From: an uncultured Ignavibacteria bacterium
Lineage (GTDB): Bacteria > Bacteroidota > Ignavibacteria > Tepidaquicellales > OLB5
Length of the DNA stretch: 64,000 nt
NCBI GenBank assembly: GCA_937873695.1
Contig: CALMYL010000008.1
Location: 1-64,000, forward strand
Reading direction: 5' to 3'
Part shown: positions 17,356-25,544 of the stretch, piece after piece
Layout: each line of letters opens with the position of its first letter
How positions within the stretch are numbered: position 1 is the stretch's first letter
Notes under the pieces: model-generated
What the model was told of the DNA's origin: nothing
What the model saw: the letters and a program-made list of their open reading frames with translations, nothing else
The model's database searches: none
Translations under genes and position numbers: made by a program

Positions 17356-18444
17356 TTAATTGGTTTTCTGTTTTAGCGGAACACTTAGCACTATTTCAGT
17401 TCCTTTATTTTCAGCAGAGCGGATCGCAAGGCTTCCGTTGATAACATCGGCTCGCTCCTGCATACTTATCAGTCCCAGCGATTTGGTTTGTCTAATTTTG
17501 TTTTCAAGGTTAAAACCGGTGCCGTTATCCTTTATACTGAGTATTAATTCATCTTTCTTCAATAATGCTTTTACTTCAACCCTTGTACATTTTGAGTGGC
17601 GGGTAATATTTGTTATTGCTTCCTGGAATATCCTGAATACAGTGATGGAGCCTGTACTATCAAGGTTTACGGGAAGGTCAGGAACATTTAATACAGTTTC
17701 TATGCCTGATCTTTTTCTGAAATCTTTCAGAAGGCTTTCAATAGCCGGCAATATTCCAAGCTGGTCAAGCAGCCTGGGTCTCAGGTCAGAAGAGATCCTT
17801 CTTACGGTGCCAATGGTATTTTCTACTATGCCCGAAAGATTGTACATTCTGTCAACAATATCCGGATCACTTGCGTGCTTTTTGCTGATCCACATTATTT
17901 CGAGGTTAATAGCTGTTAGTGATTGTCCCAGTTCGTCGTGTATCTCCCTGGCTATTCTTACGTTCTGTTCTTCCTTAATAGATTCAATTTTTTTGTTAAG
18001 CTCTCTCAATTGACTGCTTTTCTGAACAAGCTCTGCTTTCGATTTCTTGTGTTCTCCAATTTCTTTAACAAGTTCTTCTGTCCGCTGTTTTATCAGGTTT
18101 TCCTGGTTATCTCTAAGCAGTCTAAGCTTGGAAATAAGCAGTGTGACCACAGTAAAGAATCCCAGCCTGACCAGTGTACTCCAGTAGTTAAGAACAAAAT
18201 TAGTGATCTCTTGGAATCCGTTAGTATCCATATAGAACCACACTACAGAACATATAAGCGCGAACAGCAACCCGTAGTACTTATTTGTATTCCATGTGAC
18301 AAATGCGATAGGTATCAGGTAAAAAATGGAGAAAGATACTTCGTTGGTAGTAAAGTAATCAGTTAACGCAACTACCGAAACAAGAACTACTCCAATAAAT
18401 AGTTTTGCAGGTAAACCGGCATTTTTTAAAAAATCACGTATCAA
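17356..18444 (-). CDS. NarX/DegS-type sensor histidine kinase
   Basis: A 362-residue membrane kinase. Three or four transmembrane helices lie in residues 12-107 with almost no loops, followed by a coiled coil at 110-160. The HisKA_3 dimerisation domain has H-box AREIHDELGQSL (His169). The HATPase_c domain ends the protein, with the RHSKCTRVEVK segment and the nucleotide-binding DNGTGFN, SLGLISMQERA and GTEIVLSVPL. It should phosphorylate the NarL-type regulator encoded 6 bases downstream. The absence of a periplasmic domain suggests it senses a membrane-associated or internal signal. Confidence 0.93.
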   Translation of the reverse strand: MIRDFLKNAGLPAKLFIGVVLVSVVALTDYFTTNEVSFSIFYLIPIAFVTWNTNKYYGLLFALICSVVWFYMDTNGFQEITNFVLNYWSTLVRLGFFTVVTLLISKLRLLRDNQENLIKQRTEELVKEIGEHKKSKAELVQKSSQLRELNKKIESIKEEQNVRIAREIHDELGQSLTAINLEIMWISKKHASDPDIVDRMYNLSGIVENTIGTVRRISSDLRPRLLDQLGILPAIESLLKDFRKRSGIETVLNVPDLPVNLDSTGSITVFRIFQEAITNITRHSKCTRVEVKALLKKDELILSIKDNGTGFNLENKIRQTKSLGLISMQERADVINGSLAIRSAENKGTEIVLSVPLKQKTN

Positions 18445-18630
18445 CGGGCTGAATTTAAATTAAACTTTTTCATGAAACAAATCCCGGGTTTTCCATAATA
18501 TACAATCTTGTATTTAAAAAAGAATGATAAATAGTAAAGGAGAGTCTAACGTAATATATTAACAGATTTTTGTATGTAAAGCAAATGAATTGTAGGCAAT
18601 ATTTACTCTGAATGGACGGCCAAAAAACTG

Positions 18631-19086
18631 CTACTTCTGCAAAGGCAAATTTCTTTTTGACCATTCGTCAATTCCCCCTATTATGTAGTGTATTTGGGGA
18701 AAACGAAGCTCCTTCATTAATTCAAATGCCATAGCCCCTTTTCTCCCGTTTTGATCAATTATTATGTATCTCTTGCTGCGTTCCAGGTTACTTATCTTAT
18801 CAGGGAAATCAGGCATGCTAAAATCCAGATTCACGGAATTTTCAATCTTTAAGGAATCGAATTCACGGCCGGTTCTGATATCCAGAAGGACTACGTCAGC
18901 ATCGCCTTTGTGATTTTCCAAAAAAACGGAAGCTTCCTCAACGGTTATTTTATCGCTTCTCAGGGAAGGGAACAGGTACTCACATCCCTGGACGGTTAAC
19001 AGCAATGCCAATATTCCGATCAATTTAATCCTTTTTCGAATGAAAGCGGGATAGAAATTCATACTGTGAAGAAGTGATTTTTTCAT
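18631..19086 (-). CDS. Lipoprotein with a rhodanese-like domain lacking the catalytic cysteine
   Basis: A 151-residue exported protein. A basic start and hydrophobic segment (residues 18-34) end in the lipobox-like VQGC, with Cys35 as the likely lipidation site. Residues 45-150 are a rhodanese fold: ITVEEASVFLENH, VVLLDIRTGREF, IENSVNLDF and YIIGGIDEWSKRNLPL. The active-site loop, normally CxxGxRS, reads DQNGRKG here, with Asp111 in the cysteine position and Lys116 in place of the arginine. Sulfurtransferase activity is therefore not expected. I infer a binding or sensory role at the envelope. No operon partner is apparent. Confidence 0.82.
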   Translation of the reverse strand: MKKSLLHSMNFYPAFIRKRIKLIGILALLLTVQGCEYLFPSLRSDKITVEEASVFLENHKGDADVVLLDIRTGREFDSLKIENSVNLDFSMPDFPDKISNLERSKRYIIIDQNGRKGAMAFELMKELRFPQIHYIIGGIDEWSKRNLPLQK

Positions 19087-19209
19087 GGTGCCAATTTCCT
19101 TTATCCAAAAATACTCAAAAATTGGTTAAAATTCAAAAAAATAAGCCAAATTATGAATACCTGAATGTAATTAAATTCACTACAAGGCTTTAGCACATAT
19201 TACTATATT

Positions 19210-19237
19210 TTTGAGGCTGTTCAAAGTGTTATGTTTG
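19210..19237 (+). promoter_or_regulatory. Bacteroidota-type promoter candidate
   Basis: TATGTTTG at 19230-19237 fits the TAnnTTTG -7 box used by the primary sigma factor of Bacteroidota. TTTG at 19210-19213 lies 16 bases upstream, slightly closer than usual for the -33 box. It would start a transcript near 19244 that ends at the terminator at 19600. Such short boxes occur by chance in AT-rich DNA. Confidence 0.35.
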
Positions 19238-19306
19238 TATAGAAAGATTAATTGAATAGTTCATTAAATAGTTAGTTAGATAGTTTCAAAATGGTTAATT
19301 AGATTT

Positions 19307-19533
19307 ACCCTTATGATTTTCAGGTTTCACCCCGAAATAAAGTTTTACCCTTATGAGCAGAATCCGGAACCCTTATGTAAACATGAAGCGAACCCTTATG
19401 AAAATGTAACAGAACCCTTATGAGTATGAAAAGCAGCCCTTATGAAAAGCAGTAGTGAAACCCTTGTGAAATATGAAGGACCCTTACGAAAGATTTGGTT
19501 TACCCTTGCGACTGGATGGCGCTGCCCTTATAA
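19307..19533 (+). repeat. Ten phased copies of a 10-bp core, ACCCTTATGA
   Basis: Cores begin at 19307, 19347, 19369, 19392, 19414, 19436, 19460, 19480, 19502 and 19524. The steps are 40, 22, 23, 22, 22, 24, 20, 22 and 22. A weak extra copy (ACCCCGAAAT) lies at 19329, exactly 22 after the first. Substitutions increase to the right (TTGTGA, TTACGA, TTGCGA, TTATAA). The 12-base spacers are A/G-rich but not conserved. A 22-bp step is two helical turns and is not a multiple of three, so selection on a nucleic-acid site fits better than a peptide repeat. Confidence 0.85.
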
Positions 19534-19549
19534 ATAAATAGATTGGTTT

Positions 19550-19600
19550 AAGCCGGTTGTAATTGGGATAGAATAGCCCAAACAACCGGTTTGTTTTTTT
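19550..19600 (+). terminator. Strong intrinsic terminator after the repeat array
   Basis: AAGCCGGTTGT (19550-19560) pairs with ACAACCGGTTT (19582-19592), with one G-U pair. An inner TTGGG/CCCAA helix (19563-19567 with 19577-19581) extends it, and TGTTTTTTT follows. The T-tract is on the plus side only, so it ends a rightward transcript, yet no gene precedes it. Confidence 0.85.
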
Positions 19601-19705
19601 GTTCCTGCCAACATTACTTTTTTTTTAGATAAATTCCGATATACAGCCCAAAAACAGAAATCTGAAATCTGTATAATTTCATATGATTTATGTATAAATT
19701 TATGG

Positions 19706-20872
19706 ATGAAAGATAAAGTAAATCTGGGGATATTTGGCTGCGGCTCAATTTTCAGGTCCATGCACCTTCCATCACTTTTAAAGCTGGCTGATAAATTCAA
19801 TATTGCCGCAGCTTATGATACTGAGAGCCGTGCAGTTGCACTCACCCGGGATTCACTTCCGCGGAGCTTAAAATTAAAATTTGCAGAAAGCCCTGGAGAA
19901 ATTTTGACAGACCCTTCAATTGACGCGGTTGCTGTTTTAACCAGTACTTCGGCGCATGTAAAGTATACTCTTCTTGCTCTTAAACACAAAAAACATGTAT
20001 TTCTTGAAAAGCCCGCAGCAGTTTTGCCGGCAGATGTTAAGCGAATAATTTCTGCCGAAAAAAAATACCGCAGGTTCGTCCAGGTTGGTATGGTTTTAAG
20101 ATACAGCTCCTTTTACAAGGAACTCTGCCGGATAGCAGACTCACAGAAATACGGAAAAGTGCTGTGGATGAACTGGCTTGAAACAAGACCATTTGACCCG
20201 ATGATATGGCGTTATATTGACTCTGCTAAGGAAGGTGATGCTATTATTCATGATAAGGCTGTACACCAGATAAATCTTTTCAACAGGTTTGCCGGCTCTA
20301 AAGCGGAAGAAGTGGCAGCTTTTGGGGGGCAATATCTGATAAATCCGCGCACTTACACCAGAGTCAGGGCATTCAGAAATGAAGTAGAACTCAAAGGTGA
20401 TTCCAATGATAATCTTATGGCGATCATAAAATACAAAAATGGTGTAAAAGCTTCTATTACTGTATCGTACGTTAGTCCTCATGCCAGGGAATCACGCTGG
20501 ATAATTCAGCTTGAAAAAGCGAAGATAGTCGCTCACTTTGAAACTTTTGCAAAGGCAAACAGAAGTTCTAAACGCAAATGGAAAGGAAATCCTTCAAGTA
20601 TTTATATATTTGCTGATAACAGAAAATTACCGGTTGCGTGGCGTTACCCGATGAGCTATCCTCCGGATGATATCAATCTTGCATTCTATGATGAGTACCC
20701 GGATGAACCAATGCACCCCGGTTCCGGCGGGCAATGGAAAGAGTTCTACGAAACAGTAACCCGGGGGGTAAAACCTGAGAGCAGTACCATGGTTGCCCTG
20801 GAAGACATAATAGTTGCAAAAGCAATTGATGATGCAATAAAGAAGAAAAAAGTAGTTAAAATATTTCGGTGA
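19706..20872 (+). CDS. Gfo/Idh/MocA-family oxidoreductase
   Basis: A 388-residue cytoplasmic NAD(P)-dependent oxidoreductase. The N-terminal Rossmann domain has NLGIFGCGSIFRSMHLPSL (residues 6-24), AVAVLTSTSAHVKYTLLALKHKKHV and the family's EKP motif (FLEKPAA near 100). The C-terminal alpha/beta domain carries the GDAIIHDKAVHQINLFNRF region, with the histidines often used in catalysis. Substrates of this family are mostly sugars and inositols; which one cannot be told. The DUF1343 (NamZ-type) gene follows after 151 bases, so a role in amino-sugar or cell-wall sugar metabolism is possible but unproven. Confidence 0.9.
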   Translation: MKDKVNLGIFGCGSIFRSMHLPSLLKLADKFNIAAAYDTESRAVALTRDSLPRSLKLKFAESPGEILTDPSIDAVAVLTSTSAHVKYTLLALKHKKHVFLEKPAAVLPADVKRIISAEKKYRRFVQVGMVLRYSSFYKELCRIADSQKYGKVLWMNWLETRPFDPMIWRYIDSAKEGDAIIHDKAVHQINLFNRFAGSKAEEVAAFGGQYLINPRTYTRVRAFRNEVELKGDSNDNLMAIIKYKNGVKASITVSYVSPHARESRWIIQLEKAKIVAHFETFAKANRSSKRKWKGNPSSIYIFADNRKLPVAWRYPMSYPPDDINLAFYDEYPDEPMHPGSGGQWKEFYETVTRGVKPESSTMVALEDIIVAKAIDDAIKKKKVVKIFR

Positions 20873-21023
20873 CATCAGAAATTCCGGATTTATGTCTGAC
20901 TGAAAAAAGTCATTAATATATTTTAATGTTATAGTTTTTGAAAACTTGAACGTGTTTTTAAATTATGAGTGAAAATGTGATTGTAAATCTTTTTTTAATA
21001 CCTCTAATACATTTGGGAAAACC

Positions 21024-22262
21024 ATGTTTTTAAAATTTTTGCTAATAGGAGCTTTCTTTTTTTTCAGCAGTATTAATTGCCAAAGCAGTACCTTGGGAAC
21101 TGCACAAAAGGCTGCTTACAGCAAATTCCGCCTGGGAAACGAAGTGCTGCTGGAAAGATCTGCTGATCTTAAAGATAAGCGCATTGGAGTTTTGACCAAT
21201 CAAACCGGTATTTTGCATGACGGCACACACATTATTGATGCATTGGTAAGCAGGGGAGTTAATGTTGTGAAGATCTTTTCTCCCGAACATGGCATAAGGG
21301 GTGATGAAAATTATTCAGATACTGATGAGAAAACCGGTATACCTATAGTTTCATTGTATAACGGCAAGGTTAAACCTTCAGGCAGCGATCTTGCAGATAT
21401 TGACTTGATAATATATGATATTCAGGATGTTGGCGCCAGGTTCTATACATACACTTCAACTTTGTATTATGCCATAGAAGCGGCTGCAGAAAACGGCAAG
21501 CAGATATGGGTATGTGACAGACCGATGATAACAAATGCCGGCTATACTTCCGGGTTTATGCTTGAAGCCGGCTATGAATCCTTTGTCGGCAAGATCCCCG
21601 CCCCACAGGCATACGGGATGACATGCGGTGAACTTGCTTCTTACCTTAACACAGAGGTATTCGGCAGTTCATCAAAGCTTGATGTTATAATGATGGATGG
21701 TTATACCAGAAGTACCGATTATAATTCTTTAAAATTAACATGGGTAAAACCATCTCCAAGCATGTTTTATCCTTCTACCGCAGTTTGTTATCTTGCTAAT
21801 TGCCTTCTTGAAGGCACAAATGTTTCAGAAGGCAGGGGAACTGATAAACCATTTGAGTATTTTGGGGCACCATGGGTCAATGCTCAGCAGATCGCAGATG
21901 AACTGAATTCACAAAATTTTGAAGGCGTAAGATTTGAAGCAGTTACTTTCACTCCTTCTGAAAAAATATCAGCATATCCGCCAAAGTTCTTTAATAAAGA
22001 GTGCAGCGGCGTATATTTGAATGTGACAGACAGGAACCTTTTCAGGCCGGTTAAATGCGGAGCGGCCATATTGATCGCTTTATACAGGTTCTGCCCGCAG
22101 TTCAAATTCAACAAAGATAATTTTATTGATAAACTTGCAGGTACAGATAAGCTCAGAAAAATGATAATTGCAGGAAAGACTGCGGATGAAATTGAATCAG
22201 AATGGATGAACGAATTGAATGCTTTTGATGAAGTAAGAAGCAGGTTCTTGCTTTACAAGTAG
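21024..22262 (+). CDS. namZ: DUF1343 protein, exo-beta-N-acetylmuramidase NamZ type
   Basis: A 412-residue exported protein. A signal peptide covers about residues 1-19 and ends SINCQSS, so a non-canonical lipobox at Cys19 is possible. The mature part matches DUF1343 (PF07075): IGVLTNQTG, VVKIFSPEHGIRGD, IYDIQDVGARFYTYTSTL, CDRP, and the SEGRGTDKPFEYFGAPWV-type segment near 275. Family members characterised as NamZ release MurNAc from the non-reducing end of peptidoglycan fragments. The periplasm is the expected site. It may work in cell-wall recycling. Confidence in the family is high, in the exact reaction moderate. Confidence 0.88.
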   Translation: MFLKFLLIGAFFFFSSINCQSSTLGTAQKAAYSKFRLGNEVLLERSADLKDKRIGVLTNQTGILHDGTHIIDALVSRGVNVVKIFSPEHGIRGDENYSDTDEKTGIPIVSLYNGKVKPSGSDLADIDLIIYDIQDVGARFYTYTSTLYYAIEAAAENGKQIWVCDRPMITNAGYTSGFMLEAGYESFVGKIPAPQAYGMTCGELASYLNTEVFGSSSKLDVIMMDGYTRSTDYNSLKLTWVKPSPSMFYPSTAVCYLANCLLEGTNVSEGRGTDKPFEYFGAPWVNAQQIADELNSQNFEGVRFEAVTFTPSEKISAYPPKFFNKECSGVYLNVTDRNLFRPVKCGAAILIALYRFCPQFKFNKDNFIDKLAGTDKLRKMIIAGKTADEIESEWMNELNAFDEVRSRFLLYK

Positions 22263-22333
22263 TTTCCCCGGGGATCTATTGATGTTTGTTAAAATGATCT
22301 GTTAATTGTAATAACTTCTAAACTATAATACAT

Positions 22334-25285
22334 ATGCTGCAGGAAGAACTTAAATCAATATTCAAGAAACACAAAAGCGATAACGAGATCTATCATGACC
22401 TTGCGCAGTACCATGTTCGAGAGATCCTTCTGATAACTTCATTATATGACGCTTTTATACTCGAAGAAGAGGAAAAGCTTAATGAAAAGATCTTTGGCGA
22501 GTATTACGGACTCGATTTGTCCAATGTCCCCAGGATAACTAATGCATCTGATGAAAACGAAGCTGAAAGTCTGCTGCAGCAAAAGTACTTCGATTTTGTA
22601 ATAATCACAATGCGCACCCAGAACCTTTCTCCTTTTGAACTTGCCCAGAAACTTAAAAGCATTAAGCCGGATCTCCCGATTTTCCTGCTGCTATACGATA
22701 ACAGTGATATTGTGCTGGTGAACCAGATGCGTGATAAAATAGAAATATTTGAAAAAGTATTCGTCTGGAACCGTGAAACCAAGATATTTCTTGCAATTAT
22801 TAAATATTTTGAAGACAAGAAAAATTGCTCAAATGATACGGAAGTTGGGCTGGTTAGGGTAATTTTGCTTGTAGAGAACTCCATCAGGTATTATTCACGT
22901 TACCTGCCTATACTTTATACGGAAATTATAAAACAAACACAGCGGCTGATTACCAAAGATAACCTTGACGGTGTGAAGAAAATTCTGCGAATGCGGGCGC
23001 GTCCCAAAGTTCTGCTGGCTGTAAGTTATGAAGAAGCAATTGAACTTTATGAAAAATTCAAGAATACAATTTTATGCGTTATTTCTGACGTAAAATTTCC
23101 ATATGAAGGCAGAATAAATGAAGAGGCGGGAATAAAGCTGCTGCAGAAAATAAAAACTGATGATTTTGATCTGCCATTTCTGCTTCAATCATCAGAAAGT
23201 ACTTTTGCAGAAACCGCGGTATTGAATGATGCGACATTTATCAACAAGAATTCAGAGACTCTTTCTGATGACCTTCGTGATTTTATTCTGGATAACCTTG
23301 GATTCGGCGATTTTATCTTTCGTGACCGTTCAGGTGCGGAAATTGCGCGTGCTTCATCAATAGATGAATTCAAACATCAGCTTAAAAAAGTACCCGCTGA
23401 GTCTGTTCTTTATCACGGCAGCAGGAATCATTTTTCTGCGTGGCTTATGGCAAGAGGCGAGATCCAGATAGCTGAACATCTGGAAAAGTTAAAAGTAACA
23501 GATTTTTCAGGGGCTGATGCAATAAGAGATTACATCATTAAGACAACAAAGAATGTGGAGACAACTGTTTCGAGGGGTGGTGTGGTTGATTTCAGTCCCA
23601 AATTCCTGGAAGAAGATAACCTGATCTTAAGGCTTGCCCCGGGCTCATTTGGAGGAAAAGGTAGGGGAATTGCATTTATTAATACGCTTCTGCAAACCAA
23701 AGAACTTTTCAGCGGTATAGAAAATGTTTCTATCAAGATCCCTAAAACCGCCATTATTGGCGCAGAGGAATATGAAAACTTCATAAATAAACACGATCTT
23801 TACGGAATACACATGGATCACAGCTATGATGAAGTTAAACAGATATTCCTTGCTAAACCGCTTTCAGAAGAACTGGTTTCAAAATTGAGAGTTTATCTGG
23901 ACAGGATCACATCACCTCTTGCGGTCAGGTCTTCGGGGATGTTTGAAGATTCGATATCGGAATCATTTTCAGGGATATACCAGACATTTCTAATTCCTAA
24001 CAACCACGAGAATCTAAATGAAAGATTGAAGAATCTTGCAGACGCTATTAAGCTGGTTTACGCTTCAATTTATTCTAAACATGCCCGCAGTTACTTTGAG
24101 GCAATAAATTACAGAATTGATGACGAGCGTATGGCAGTGGTACTTCAGGAAATTGTAGGAATAAACTATGATGATATTTTCTTCCCGCACATTTCAGGAG
24201 TAGCTCAGTCTTATAATTTTTATCCTATTGCGCGGTTTAAGCCTGAAGATGGTATCTGTATATCAGCGGTAGGATTGGGAAAATATGTTATAGATGCAGA
24301 AAAAGCATTCCGTTTCTGCCCGCGTTATCCCAAAATAGATATTGTTGACCCCGAAACGCAGCTCAGGGATACCCAGTCTTTTTTTTATGCAATTGATATG
24401 GAACGGGGTATTTCAAATCTTGCACAGGGCGAGGATATTACACTGAAAAGAGTTGAAATAGCCGACGCGGAAACACTTGGAGTACTTGATGATGTTGTTT
24501 CTGTATATGACCCTCAGGACAATAAAGTTAAAGTTGGATTGAACCATAAGGGACCCAGGATAGTTAACTTCGCGGGGATTTTAAAATATGATCTTTTCCC
24601 GTTTGCCAAAGTATTAAGCAGACTGCTTGAGATAATAGAGAGTTCAATGGGTCTGCCTGTAGAAATTGAATTTGCAGTAAATCTTGATGAGAACAATCCC
24701 GGGTTTTATATTCTGCAGCTTAAGCCGCTAATTAGAAGCAGTGAGTTTTTTACAATTGAAGAAGATGAAATAGATAAAAACGACCTCATCCTTTACACAG
24801 AGCGCGGCATGGGCAACGGCAAAGTTGAAAATATTACCGATATTATATACGCTGTACCTGAGTTATTTAATAAGGCAAAGACCGAACAAATGGCAATTGA
24901 AGTTGAAAAGCTGAATGTGATGATGAAACTTGCGAAGAGAAATTATGTACTGATTGCCCCCGGCAGGTGGGGCACCCGCGACCGTTGGCTTGGGATTCCG
25001 GTGCAATGGCCGCAGATATCAAATGCAAAAGTAATTGTTGAAACAGACCTGGATGATTTTAAGGTCGATGCTTCGCTTGGTTCACATTTTTTCCATAATA
25101 TCACCTCGATGAATATTGGTTATCTTACCGTTCACCAGTCCAACGGGCGTGATTTTATTGACTGGGAATATCTTAAGTCTATAAAGCCTGAAAATACTAC
25201 AGAACATTTTGTGCATCTGCATCTTGATAAGCCCGTGAATATCCTTATGGACGGGAAAAAGAGCATAAGCCTGATAGAGAAGTAG
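22334..25285 (+). CDS. PEP/pyruvate-binding-domain protein with receiver-like N-terminal domains
   Basis: A 983-residue cytoplasmic protein. Residues about 30-160 and 178-330 resemble two degenerate receiver folds (REILLITSLYDAFILEEE, FDFVIITMR; VRVILLVENSIRYYSRYLP, LCVISDVKFPYEG), the second retaining an aspartate in SDVK. A short helical part precedes an ATP-grasp PPDK_N domain at about 440-810: GSFGGKGRGIAF, VRSSGMFEDSISESFSGIY, MAVVLQEIVG, VEIEFAVN and YILQLKPL. APGRWGTRDRWLGIP near 875 aligns with the same segment of the 1059-aa paralogue at 9294-12473. No swivel histidine domain follows. I infer phosphotransfer or nucleotide-dependent signalling rather than central metabolism. Confidence 0.84.
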   Translation: MLQEELKSIFKKHKSDNEIYHDLAQYHVREILLITSLYDAFILEEEEKLNEKIFGEYYGLDLSNVPRITNASDENEAESLLQQKYFDFVIITMRTQNLSPFELAQKLKSIKPDLPIFLLLYDNSDIVLVNQMRDKIEIFEKVFVWNRETKIFLAIIKYFEDKKNCSNDTEVGLVRVILLVENSIRYYSRYLPILYTEIIKQTQRLITKDNLDGVKKILRMRARPKVLLAVSYEEAIELYEKFKNTILCVISDVKFPYEGRINEEAGIKLLQKIKTDDFDLPFLLQSSESTFAETAVLNDATFINKNSETLSDDLRDFILDNLGFGDFIFRDRSGAEIARASSIDEFKHQLKKVPAESVLYHGSRNHFSAWLMARGEIQIAEHLEKLKVTDFSGADAIRDYIIKTTKNVETTVSRGGVVDFSPKFLEEDNLILRLAPGSFGGKGRGIAFINTLLQTKELFSGIENVSIKIPKTAIIGAEEYENFINKHDLYGIHMDHSYDEVKQIFLAKPLSEELVSKLRVYLDRITSPLAVRSSGMFEDSISESFSGIYQTFLIPNNHENLNERLKNLADAIKLVYASIYSKHARSYFEAINYRIDDERMAVVLQEIVGINYDDIFFPHISGVAQSYNFYPIARFKPEDGICISAVGLGKYVIDAEKAFRFCPRYPKIDIVDPETQLRDTQSFFYAIDMERGISNLAQGEDITLKRVEIADAETLGVLDDVVSVYDPQDNKVKVGLNHKGPRIVNFAGILKYDLFPFAKVLSRLLEIIESSMGLPVEIEFAVNLDENNPGFYILQLKPLIRSSEFFTIEEDEIDKNDLILYTERGMGNGKVENITDIIYAVPELFNKAKTEQMAIEVEKLNVMMKLAKRNYVLIAPGRWGTRDRWLGIPVQWPQISNAKVIVETDLDDFKVDASLGSHFFHNITSMNIGYLTVHQSNGRDFIDWEYLKSIKPENTTEHFVHLHLDKPVNILMDGKKSISLIEK

Positions 25286-25298
25286 TACAAAAACCTGC

Positions 25299-25329
25299 CA
25301 TCAGCGGATGACAAGCTCAGCCGCTGATG
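25299..25329. terminator. Hairpin downstream of the PPDK_N gene
   Basis: CATCAGCGG (25299-25307) pairs perfectly with CCGCTGATG (25321-25329) around a 13-base loop, 14 bases after the stop. There is no T-run, so termination is only inferred. Confidence 0.5.
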
Positions 25330-25544
25330 CGCGCCCGCAGTTCCGATAAAGATCATAAACTCCCGCCATTTCATCTTTTAATCACAGGTATCACGTATCT
25401 TTTACTGCTATTTAGTATTTGATTATCTATAGAAATCATTTTAAATTGTGGGGTGAAGAAGTGAATCCATCTGTAACGCTCAATTCACAAATTAAGAAAA
25501 ATGTCCCCGGAAATTTTATAAAAAGTATTAGGAAAAACTACATC

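Larger units (their letters stand above)
19244..19600 (+). ncRNA. Putative repeat-bearing non-coding RNA
   Basis: A candidate transcript of about 350 bases, inferred from a promoter-like element upstream and a strong intrinsic terminator downstream with no protein-coding gene between them on the plus strand. Its body consists of evenly spaced cores. A possible role is a multivalent binding platform for a protein or for another RNA. This is inference. The alternative is a phased array of DNA operator sites with an unrelated terminator. Confidence 0.35.
19087..19705. other. Gene-free stretch containing a phased repeat array
   Basis: The only stretch above 300 bases without a gene. It holds, from left to right, the probable promoter region of the rhodanese gene (minus strand), a promoter-like element at 19210-19237, three ATAGTT copies 12 bp apart (19256, 19268, 19280, with ATGGTT at 19291), ten ACCCTTATGA-type cores (19307-19533), an intrinsic terminator (19550-19600), and about 100 AT-rich bases before the next gene. 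No reading frame of useful length crosses the array. Confidence 0.7.

Noticed and set aside
17360-18013. Plus-strand frame of 217 codons
   Set aside because: It is antisense to the NarX-type kinase, whose motifs are intact, and its own product resembles no protein.
18470-18664. Minus-strand frame of 64 codons after the rhodanese gene
   Set aside because: It overlaps the rhodanese end in another frame, has no ribosome site and no recognisable product.
19081-19095. TTGGCAC just before the ATG of the rhodanese gene
   Set aside because: The -12 block is missing and the start codon would fall inside the promoter.
19307-19533. Possible CRISPR array
   Set aside because: The core is only 10 bp, spacers are about 12 bases, the step is 22, and no cas genes are present.
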